A stretch of DNA of 21,142 bases from Chara braunii (Eukaryota > Streptophyta > Charophyceae > Charales > Characeae). The notes under the pieces are model-generated. The model worked only from the letters and a program-made list of their open reading frames with translations, ran no database searches and was not told where the DNA came from. Positions 10,717 to 18,319 of the stretch are shown here, piece after piece (the first letter of the stretch is position 1; the number at the start of each line of letters is the position of its first letter). Where the stretch lies: the NCBI GenBank assembly GCA_003427395.1, contig BFEA01000236.1, forward strand, positions 2,058,337 through 2,079,478, read 5' to 3'. The position numbers were made by a program, and so were the translations under genes.

Positions 10717-13385
10717 ACCTCACGCCCTGTGTTGTCCTTCGTTCAGAGTGCTAGATGTGCGGAAAGAGGCCCAAAAAAACAGCAAGATGGGGTGTGCCAA
10801 GGATTTTTGGAAATTGAGTGTGGGGACACAGACGGAACTAAAATCCCCCGTGTTGGTCGGATGAAGTAAGTCGATTGCTTTCGCGCGTCGCGGAATGCGC
10901 GCACGGGCACGGCGGGGAAAGAGAAAAAATCCAATTTTAATCCAAAAACTATTGTCGGGCTTCCCACCGGGCCACAGCCCGTCGTTTAGAGCAGAAAGGC
11001 TTTGGCACGCTTCGCGTATCTCGCTTGTGTACCAAATCTCGTCGTCGTTCGCTGGTCAGCTCTGAGTCTGACGTGGATGGCCTTAGCCGCGTGGCTCTTT
11101 CTTTATGCTCTTCTTTGCTCCGCACACGGTAATGGAAACCCTTAGATTCGTAGTGATCAAAACGCTAACATTTGGTGCACAGGGTGCGCGGCCGGTGGGG
11201 TGCTGTGGCCGTCCACGGAATGACAATTAGCTCGTTGAATGACAACAATATCGAGTAAGGTGGAAAGTGCGTGTCGATAATGACAAACCCGGCTTCCACG
11301 AACCCGGAACAACGATTGGCCGGAGGAAAGTAATATCGCCCGCCGATTTGTGCAACGGCTTCTCGTACGTCCTTTCCTCGTTGTATGGAAAAGGTCGTGT
11401 CGGTACGGGATGGACGGGAGGCTGGTGCCCGATCGGAGAGTGCTGGTCGGTCCACATGTCAATCTGCTGCAAAAAGACTTCGAGATATCGTGAAAAAGAA
11501 AATACGTACGCAGCCCTCGATCAATTCTTTTGAAAAGAAAAGGGAAGCATTCATCAATCTAATCATGCATGTGCTTAGAACGAGGTGATCCGTGACGTGA
11601 CATTAATTTCAGACGTCTTGTTTCTGGAGGCCGCCCCGTGGCTCTGCCGCTGATGTCGTGCAGCATAAGGCAGATGGCATGCGCAGTGCATTCCTAACTA
11701 CAGATCTAAACACTCTTGCATTCTCGAACAAAATCCCGACAACAAGTGTCTAATTAACACAGAAAGTCACACCTCCCCATGCATACATCAAGGTGCAAAA
11801 ATGGGTCATGCAAAGAAAAAAATAGGGGGTTCCCGCATAATACACACGCATCCACCGTTCACAAGACAAGAAGACGAAACCCTTGCGTAGGAGGATTACC
11901 CAGGAAACTAATGGAAGAGTTCCGGAAGAAGTTCATTCATGCAAGGGAAGCATACAGGTTCATTTCTACACAGAAGAGAAGGAGAGAGAGACAAACATCG
12001 GGACTCATCACCATTTAAAGGTAGAGGGAAGAGGAGGAGAGGAGAGGCGAGAGTAGAGACAGAGAGTGACCAGGTCTGGGAGACAGACATTCGGCATGAT
12101 CGCCGCACACTCACACCAAGGACAAAGATCCGCAATAACAAAGGTGCATTCGCCGTTAATTTCAATATGGCCAAGGGCCTATCACTCACTCAACTCCAAT
12201 CATCGATCCTCATACCCACACTGATGATCCCGACTGTCGCGTGCTAACTCCCACCGTTGCGATGGTCACCCCGCTGTCGTAAACTTGACATGGTTTGTCG
12301 TGGTCCCACAGTCCGTCGTGGCGATCAAGAGCGCAACCGGCCAGCCTATCGTCAGGCCGACAGGAATCTTCGACTAGCATCAAACCACTTTGCCTAGCCA
12401 CTGCTTCCCGGAAGCTGGCTAAGGAGTCGAGAACGTAAGAGGGAGATTTGCGGACGCGCTTGCGGGTTTTATAGTTGTGACAAGGGAGACAGACGGGGAA
12501 GAAGGCGAAGGGAAAGCTGAGGGGTGAAAAGAGAAGCAGGAGGAGAAAATTTCGAGAAGAGTAATCTGTGAGCGCCATGTTGACCCCTCTGAACTTGAGG
12601 TTCAACCAATTAGATTCGCCGCACAATAGGAAGGTCCTATTGGTCTGCGCACCTGATTGGCGAGCGGGAGTTACCGATGGATCGACCGGGCGTCGTGCAT
12701 CAGACTTAGAGGGTGAGAGGAGAAAAGGCGCGAGAAGTAGCGCAAGACGGGTCCAAGATTCAGGTGATCTAGAAAGGGAAATAGGCGCGCAAAAAGCAAG
12801 GCGGGAGAGAGAGAGAGAGAGAATAAAAACAGTTACGGGAAAGAGAAAGAGGAGGGAGAAGGGAAGGGAGGCGCAGGAGGGAGGGATGCGGGGGACGGAG
12901 AGGAAAAAGCTTTGCATGCGCGGCGCCGTCAACAAAAAGAAAGAAAAAAAGGCACCGAAACAGTTACAGTTTGCTTCTATCCCAATTCAAAATTGAAATC
13001 ACCATATCCGCATGCGAAAAGCGACGCGGGAAGAGAAAATACTACGCCTATTCGTATTCACGCAAAGTTCCGAGAGTTTTCCCCGATGCGCCCAAGAACA
13101 TTCACACACACTCGAAAAGGACACGTCGAAGTTCCGCTTATCCCGGAATTTCCAACTACTGAGCCCAATTCCCAATGCGCTCCTAAGGCGCACGCAATTT
13201 CCCATGTATTTCCCGACTTTGAAAAAAGGAAAAACAGAACCCAGAAGTCGAAAAAGTTTTCAGAAAAAAGGAAAATGCGGCATCCGAAATCAAGAAATCG
13301 AAACGGGGTTTTTCTGGGGTTGGTATGATACAAGCAAAAGAAGGGTTACGAAAGATGGCACGGGTTCAGAAAGTGGTTCGTCACA
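10717..13385 (-). repeat. 5' LTR of the minus-strand element
   Basis: Direct repeat of 2234-4934. In element orientation it begins TGTGACGAACC at 13385 and runs to the PBS. The inner edge lacks the TGTGACGCGC seen at the outer edge of the left LTR: the shared sequence starts only at AACCTCACG. Its U3 (about 13385-12470) includes purine-rich and (GA)-rich stretches near 12800-12900. Divergence from the left LTR is visible throughout, so insertion is not recent. Confidence 0.92.
12467..12660 (-). promoter_or_regulatory. LTR promoter: TATA and CCAAT boxes (5' LTR copy)
   Basis: TATAAAA lies on the minus strand at 12473-12467, and CCAAT boxes at 12643-12639 and 12660-12656 have the same spacing as in the other LTR. 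This copy would have driven the full-length element RNA, giving an R-U5 of roughly 1.7 kb before the PBS. Confidence 0.62.
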
Positions 13386-13737
13386 TAAGCTCCTTTGAAG
13401 CACAACACCCACTGGGTAGAGGGAGCGAAGATCCCCACAGTCGTCGATCCATAGCAGCCCATAGCAGGCTCGACACAGCCAGCATTCCGATCAACACGAT
13501 GCCAAAGAGCGCTACCAATATCGCACCCATTAAGATAACAACAGAGCTCTCAGTAGGTGATCTCAAAGTGGCGGCCTCCGGAATGGTAGCCATACAAGTG
13601 AGGGAAGGGGTGATAGCCGAAATTAAAAGACCCCCACCTAAGGGGAGCACAACGATTAGAATACACAAAAGGAGGGAGAGGAATAAAAGCAAAATACTGG
13701 AGAGCACACAAACCCTCATCCTGGCCGACACCTCCAT
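13381..13737 (-). CDS. hypothetical small membrane protein, ends in LTR edge
   Basis: A minus-strand ATG frame of 118 codons. Residues about 9-31 (CVLSSILLLFLSLLLCIL...) and 65-95 (VVILMGAILVALFGIVLIGM...) are two long hydrophobic segments, with Arg residues just before the first and MDRR just after the second, as in a helical hairpin. The stop is not native: the last ATG spans the host/LTR junction and the TGA lies in the LTR terminus. If this is a real gene or exon, the transposon truncated it. No family is recognised. T-rich composition on this strand favours hydrophobic residues, so it could be a chance frame; the weak 58-codon neighbour also beginning MEV mildly favours coding. Confidence 0.28.
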   Translation of the reverse strand: MEVSARMRVCVLSSILLLFLSLLLCILIVVLPLGGGLLISAITPSLTCMATIPEAATLRSPTESSVVILMGAILVALFGIVLIGMLAVSSLLWAAMDRRLWGSSLPLPSGCCASKELM

Positions 13738-13835
13738 TCTGTCGGATGATATAGGTAATTGGTCAGCACCTCCCTCCACTGAAGTTAATCAAGTAGGCTG
13801 AAGTAGCATGCAACACAAAAAAAAACACCCACATA

Positions 13836-14012
13836 TCATGCCCTACACCATCTAAGCGGGGTGGTCCTTGACAGTGTTGACACATTCCAGCTCGCACCAA
13901 CACATGCGCAAGAGCGGATCAGCTGTAGATCCATATACGTAAGGAATGCCAGGAAAGCCATGAGGGCGATCAGGAAAATCAGAGCAGCGTGGGCGACCGC
14001 AACCACCTCCAT
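13836..14012 (-). CDS. hypothetical 58-residue hydrophobic peptide
   Basis: A minus-strand ATG frame encoding MEVVAVAHAALIFLIALMAF and further residues. One hydrophobic segment (about 3-26) is followed by a short polar, Cys/Arg-containing tail. It starts with MEV like the downstream ORF at 13737. A GT within ACGTATATGG near 13940 could be a 5' splice site, so the two could be exons of one gene. Nothing identifies the function and chance is quite possible. Confidence 0.18.
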   Translation of the reverse strand: MEVVAVAHAALIFLIALMAFLAFLTYMDLQLIRSCACVGASWNVSTLSRTTPLRWCRA

Positions 14013-14211
14013 CGAGATGCAAGGGGACCTTTGTTGGACCTCCGTCGAACCTCGATCAAACCTTCAACATTACAAAGGTGACGTGTATAAGAGCGTCAAG
14101 GAAAACAACCACAACAGCCAATTGATCACACAAGCAAGGCGGACAATATGCGTGGTGGGGGCAAGCACGCGGTTAACTTGGTCCCATTAAGCGGGTTGGT
14201 GAACCACTAGC

Positions 14212-14472
14212 ATGAGAAAGAGGGTAGGGGGAGAGAGAAAGAGAGGGCGTGGAAAGGTAGTGTTCGACATTCCGAGCGAGAAACCAGACGAGGTTGCCAC
14301 AGATAATGCCGCAGATGTAGCCATTGCTACTACGCTAGCCGCTGCTGCTGCTAACATTCTTTCTACAGTTTCTGCAGCTTCCCTCACAGTCTCAAGATTA
14401 CAGGCTTTGCTTCGGGCGTCCGCCTTCTCTCATCCCCCGGTAGTAGGACATCAAACACTACAGGTACTCTAA
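14212..14472 (+). CDS. hypothetical 86-residue protein, basic then Ala-rich
   Basis: An ATG frame with a very basic N-terminus (MRKRVGGERKRGRGK), a short acidic/polar region and an Ala-rich, helix-prone stretch (ATTLAAAAANILSTVSAAS). The opposite strand is also open here, so coding strand is uncertain. Nothing is recognised; a chance frame over a GCT/GCA-rich stretch is the main alternative. Confidence 0.15.
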   Translation: MRKRVGGERKRGRGKVVFDIPSEKPDEVATDNAADVAIATTLAAAAANILSTVSAASLTVSRLQALLRASAFSHPPVVGHQTLQVL

Positions 14473-14960
14473 GCATACCATGCCGAGTCTACCTTCTATC
14501 ATCAGTTGTACCTTCACCACACTCTGATCCACTCATCGGCGAGGCAGACACTGTCTGCACTAGAGTCCACTCTGAAACCTACCACAACATGCGTCCGACC
14601 TGTTTTAAAAACAAATAAATGAAAATAATATCCGACAAGTCACCTAGGCCACCGTTCAAGCGGTATCAACAACATCACACAAATTGTATACATAATCTAA
14701 ATACACTTTGATTAGTTCTCTTACAACAGCTTCGAAGAGAATTGGTTATGGTAGAACACTACCGTTCTAGTCTAGGCTATCTGTGCGGTTTTAGCAGTCT
14801 GTCAACGAACTAATCAAAATAAAAGTAAACTATGTGACCAGATGTATGCACAATAGGTATAGTTATGTTTGCCAGTTGAGTCTCAATTGGAATCTTCCTC
14901 CATTGTATCCAACGTGTTTCCCCGTTCTTTATTCTCGCGTGCAACGAGCCTTACACCTGA
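14473..14960. other. intergenic, nothing recognised
   Basis: AT-rich sequence without a long frame, repeat array or RNA gene that I can identify. Confidence 0.6.
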
Positions 14961-15212
14961 CTAGTCTGGCTGATCAAGAGGCAGTTTAAGGCCAACCCCA
15001 ACGGTCCTCAGGAATTATTTGACGTCATTATCAAGAAGACAATCCCAACTAGTGGACAGTGCGAACCCTTGCCATAAATATTTATAGACGGTCTGGATAG
15101 CTTTTGCATCGGGCTGGTCAGTCCTCACACCCCTTTAATCAGCGAAGCAAAGAGCCTTCATCGACAAAGCAGCATGGCCTCCGTGTACTACTCCCATGGG
15201 TTCGCATGGTGA
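14961..15212 (+). pseudogene. possible decayed coding remnant, gag-like
   Basis: One plus-strand frame of 84 codons reads like protein: KRQFKANPNGPQELFDVIIK, then TAA at 15075-15077, then FIDGLDSFCIGLVSPHTPL and SEAKSLHRQSSMASVYY, ending at TGA 15210. The pattern of a helix, a G-L-D segment and a following helix is reminiscent of retrotransposon gag capsid sequences, but I cannot name a family. It lies in the same orientation as the downstream plus-strand element and might be a remnant of an older one. Confidence 0.3.
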
Positions 15213-16078
15213 CCGTGACCCGTGCTTCGACCAGGGCCCTTCAAAGGCACCGCCCTCTCCTGCCACATGCGCCACCGGGAAGAATGTCGTCTCTAGAGGT
15301 AGAGCGCTCACGACTCCACACACAAAAGAGAGGAGACTCAATATTGGTCTACTTCCTCACGATAAGAAGAGATTGAGAGGGTAGATAAGGTAAGGGAACA
15401 ACGTACCAGGAGATAGCTGCCCCCAAGCGCAAATTTCGCACCAATTGAGCCGATGTGCATTTCGATGACCGGTCGTAGCTTCGGTACCGCCCACAACGCG
15501 ATGCAGTGCCACCTCAGCCAAAATGCCACATCAGCATGCTTTCATCATCAAACATACATTCGCTGTCGTCACAGCTCCCACGCTATTGCCACAGCCTTCC
15601 AAAGGCGACCCCTCTAGCTGGGTCCCGTTCATCTAGCCAGCTCCAAAGTATCCTTACTGCAAAGAGGCATCGTGAGCGCACCAAGTAACAATGTCGCCAG
15701 CGCCAGGTAAGTGGCGATCTCAAACCAGCTCTGATTCCAAATTGCAAGGAATATTGAGTGGGAACAACAAACAGAAAGCCGAGTTGCGAAATCACACAGA
15801 TGTCCAAGTAGTCGTGTACAAGCAGAGAGCACAAATGGACCAAGATTCCATCCAAATAACAACAATGCAATGAAGTCATGAGTCAATGTTCAAGCCCTCA
15901 GGCCACACCAAGACAGTATCCAATACCTTTCCTCTATGTCTGGCGCCCAGCGCCCAATCTACACTACTTGCCCATCATACCTACATTAGCATTCATGCAA
16001 CAGGCTCACTTCGACTTTTGAAGACCAAATTACGTACATGACGTCAACACCATAGCTGTGCCATACTGCGCAGCTACA
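15213..16078. other. intergenic or upstream part of LTR, nothing firm
   Basis: Short frames on both strands have no recognisable content. The left end of the plus-strand element's 5' LTR must lie somewhere here or slightly further right, but with the 3' LTR outside the window its boundary cannot be fixed. Confidence 0.5.
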
Positions 16079-16106
16079 CGGGCCTGCAGGGCCCAACCTC
16101 TGTTCT

Positions 16107-16316
16107 CAGCCTAATAGCCTAAAAACAAGGGCCTACATGCCCTGTGTCGTTTTCAGCCTAAAAGCCTGAAAACAAGGGCTTACAGGCCCTGTGTCGTTTC
16201 CGCCTGAAAGCCTGAAAACGAGGGCCTTCAGACCCTATGTCGTTTCAGCCTAAAACAGGGCCTTCCGGACCCTGAGTCTTTGCAGCCTGAAACGGAGGGC
16301 CATTTTCGGGCCCTCA
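16107..16316. repeat. 46-bp hairpin minisatellite in U3
   Basis: Five tandem units start with CAGCCT/CCGCCT at 16107, 16154, 16200, 16246 and 16283 (spacings 47, 46, 46, 37). Each contains a short inverted repeat of AGGGC...GCCCT type, at 16128-16143, 16175-16190, 16221-16236, 16257-16273 and 16296-16314. A related GGGCC...GGCCC palindrome precedes the array near 16080. The array lies 140 bases upstream of the TATA box. Confidence 0.88.
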
Positions 16317-16453
16317 TAAGATCGGCCTGCTCTGAAACTTAGGAACCAGACCAGGGTTTTAGCACATGCCATTTTTTGCCGGTTTTCAAGACAACCCTTG
16401 TTTGAACTTCAACGCTAGGGTCTGGCACGTTCTGACATTGGCAAGAGCAGCAC

Positions 16454-16460
16454 TATATAA
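16454..16460 (+). promoter_or_regulatory. TATA box of the plus-strand 5' LTR
   Basis: TATATAA in the context CACTATATAAGACTGG. Transcription would start near 16485-16495, leaving about 970 bases of R-U5 before the PBS. A 7-bp inverted repeat, CCAGACC (16346) with GGTCTGG (16419), lies just upstream. Confidence 0.6.
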
Positions 16461-16694
16461 GACTGGCCCGCCCTGTAGGCTGCCGACAGTCACAGGGTAG
16501 TTCATAGGAACTTCCCAGGCACTTCACGTGCAAGAGGCAGAGGGCAGTCTTCAGGATTCGGCAGGAGCAATCTGGAAGAGCGATGGAGTAGGAGTAGTAG
16601 CGTTAGCAATAGTCTTCGGCATTGGGCGCTATTAGGAGCTAGAGTAGTAGTGGAGAGAGAGAGATGGTTGGGGAAGGCCAGGGAGACTAGAGAT

Positions 16695-16792
16695 GGTTGG
16701 CGGAGGCCAGGGAGACTTACTTGTGGCGCCGTAACACCAACTTTGTGGCTCTTCAATGTACCTGCAACAAGGCGCCACCTTCCCAGGTTAGT

Positions 16793-16866
<74 letters not shown>

Positions 16867-16957
16867 TGGCGAAGGCCAGGTAGACTTACTTGTGGCGCCA
16901 TACCTCCAGCTTCATCTTCGATGTACCTGCAACAAGGCGCCACCTTCCCAGGTTAGT

Positions 16958-17016
<59 letters not shown>
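16695..17016. repeat. duplicated module with 8-bp inverted arms and (GA)n
   Basis: Two successive copies of a roughly 170-base module. Each has GGCCAGG.AGACTTACTTGTGGCGCC, a 36-40 base variable segment, GGCGCCACCTTCCCAGGTTAGTACC, and then a pure (GA)n run (16796-16864 and 16961-17016). The arms GTGGCGCC/GGCGCCAC are at 16723-16730/16771-16778 and 16892-16899/16936-16943. The apparent Arg-Glu repeat proteins read from the (GA)n runs are not genes. Confidence 0.9.
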
Positions 17017-17020
<4 letters not shown>

Positions 17021-17465
17021 CTATTTCGCTTCTAAGTCCACCATCTCCTCCTCACCCGCTCGCTACCTGACTTCTTAGTATCAGCAGACTATGAGAGAGA
17101 GAGAGATTGGTGACTTTGGGACTTGACGACGTTTGGATCCTGACTCGACATTGGGATTCAGACATTTGACGAGGTGTTATTTGGGACCTGTACCGAAGAC
17201 TTGGTGTTGACGACATTCCCATCTTCCCCTCTTCTTCGTCTAACCCCCCTCTTCTTCGTCTGTCTATGGTTGGGGACTGACGCCTTCTTCCTGTGTGAGC
17301 GCCATACCCCTTCACACCATGGAATGATGATGATGTATGTCTGGTCTGCATTGCAACACTGATTGATCGGATCATTGGTATTTAAGCCTTCTTCTATGCT
17401 ATATTGTACTATGTGAGAGAGGTCGGTTCTTGTTCAGGTCTGCACCTTTGCGGTATGCGACTGTT

Positions 17466-17478
17466 TGGTATCGGAGCG
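17466..17478 (+). other. primer binding site (initiator Met tRNA type)
   Basis: TGGTATCGGAGCG matches TGGTATCAGAGC with the same A-to-G difference seen in the PBS of the minus-strand element. It marks the end of the 5' LTR at about 17465 and the start of the leader. Confidence 0.85.
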
Positions 17479-17547
17479 GACCTCTCAATCAAAGGACCTG
17501 CTGAATCAAGTAGCCAGCTTGCTTGATCTATTGATTGTTGAATGATA

Positions 17548-17608
<61 letters not shown>
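17548..17608. repeat. (GATT)n microsatellite in the leader
   Basis: About fifteen tandem GATT tetranucleotides, 70 bases downstream of the PBS. Confidence 0.98.
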
Positions 17609-17609
<1 letters not shown>

Positions 17610-17679
17610 CTATTACTAAATCCAGTACGACTTCGTCAAATCTCTGAATTTTTTTTTTTCTTTCTCGCAACAAATTTAT

Positions 17680-17866
17680 GAAAACTTTTGATAATAGCAT
17701 TTTGTTTTATCTGAAAAATTCTGATAGTAGTATTTCGTTTTCATGCAACTAATATCCAAAAATTTCGGATAGTAGCATTTTGTTTCTCTAATATTAGCAT
17801 CCGAAAAGTTCTGATATTTGCATACATAGCCGAAAGTTTCCGAGGTTAACATTTCGTTTTCTAGGC
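17680..17866. repeat. imperfect tandem repeats in the leader
   Basis: About five degenerate copies of a GAAAA-TTC(T/G)GATA-GTAGCATTTTGTTTT theme, spaced roughly 30-60 bases. On the minus strand they translate to repeated YYxxFSD-like peptides, which I regard as an artefact of the repeat. Confidence 0.7.
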
Positions 17867-18096
17867 ATATGAGGATAATGATAGAGGTTGTCATATTCTC
17901 GGAGACTGGATTTATTATTCTCTGGAAGTGGAACCTCCTGTCTATCTAGCGCAATTTTTTTTTCAAGATCATATTTTTTTTGAAAGTCGAGACTTTGCGG
18001 AACCTTGCCTAGATCTCGCTCATAGTACTCCTCTGAAATGCCTCACTCATAGTAGATCGACATATATATAAAAAAAAGGGGGGGGGGGTGATCCTC

Positions 18097-18134
18097 TTCT
18101 TTTATTTTATTTTTTCTATTTTTTTGTTGATTAG
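18097..18134 (+). other. possible 3' splice site in the leader
   Basis: A long pyrimidine-rich tract with a TTGAT branch-like sequence ends in TTAG before GACTGGGAGG. Together with CAGGTTAGT donor-like sites at 16787 and 16952 it could define a leader intron that would remove the PBS. This is sequence resemblance only. Confidence 0.3.
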
Positions 18135-18218
18135 GACTGGGAGGGAAGCATAGCTAGGTTGGTTACCTACCTGCATGTTCCCTTCCACCTAACCCTTTGC
18201 CTGCATTCCTAGTTTGGT

Positions 18219-18300
18219 ACGTCAGCAGTGCCACGTCAACAACACTTCCACGTCAGCAACAGTGCCACGTCAGCAGTGCCACGTCAGCACTACCACGTCA
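18219..18300. repeat. array of CCACGTCA (TGACGTGG) motifs before gag
   Basis: Five exact CCACGTCA motifs at 18231, 18248, 18265, 18279 and 18293, plus a TACGTCA at 18218, are embedded in an irregular 14-17 base repeat ending 20 bases before the gag ATG. The reverse complement TGACGTGG has the ACGT core of plant bZIP sites (G-box/C-box hybrid, also the unfolded-protein-response element type). Confidence 0.85.
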
Positions 18301-18319
18301 GCAACAGTTCCCCGCCACC

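Larger units (their letters stand above)
2234..13385 (-). mobile_element. Ty3/gypsy LTR retrotransposon, defective, with extra 3' ORF
   Basis: An 11.15 kb element on the minus strand is defined by two long direct repeats (2234-4934 and 10717-13385) flanking gag, RT, integrase and an additional ORF. The outer ends are a matching inverted pair: TGTGACG at 2234 and CGTCACA ending at 13385. A PBS complementary to an initiator-Met-type tRNA 3' end lies exactly inside the right repeat, which makes the right repeat the 5' LTR. The order gag, RT, integrase is that of Ty3/gypsy (Metaviridae) elements. No matching target-site duplication is visible (CGGTA before 2234, TAAGC after 13385) and no clear polypurine tract adjoins the left LTR. 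The element is therefore old, recombined or edge-eroded. Multiple nonsense codons, frameshifts and a large internal deletion make it non-autonomous. Confidence 0.93.

Noticed and set aside
12210-12935. Minus-strand 241-codon ORF in the 5' LTR
   Set aside because: It spans the TATA and CCAAT region of the LTR and is not kept open at the equivalent place in the left LTR. It is a T/C-rich complement of purine tracts.
16107-16316. CRISPR array
   Set aside because: The units are contiguous imperfect minisatellite repeats without unique spacers, in a eukaryotic LTR.
16650-17078. Plus-strand ORFs with long Arg-Glu repeats
   Set aside because: They are direct translations of (GA)n microsatellites in a non-coding LTR/leader region.
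17676-17894. Minus-strand ORF with repeated YYxxFSD peptides
   Set aside because: The peptide periodicity mirrors the degenerate DNA repeat in the leader. There is no independent evidence of coding.
18218-18300. CRISPR-like or integron-like repeat array
   Set aside because: The short 14-17 base units vary in spacing with no spacers of uniform length. They fit a transcription-factor motif array better.
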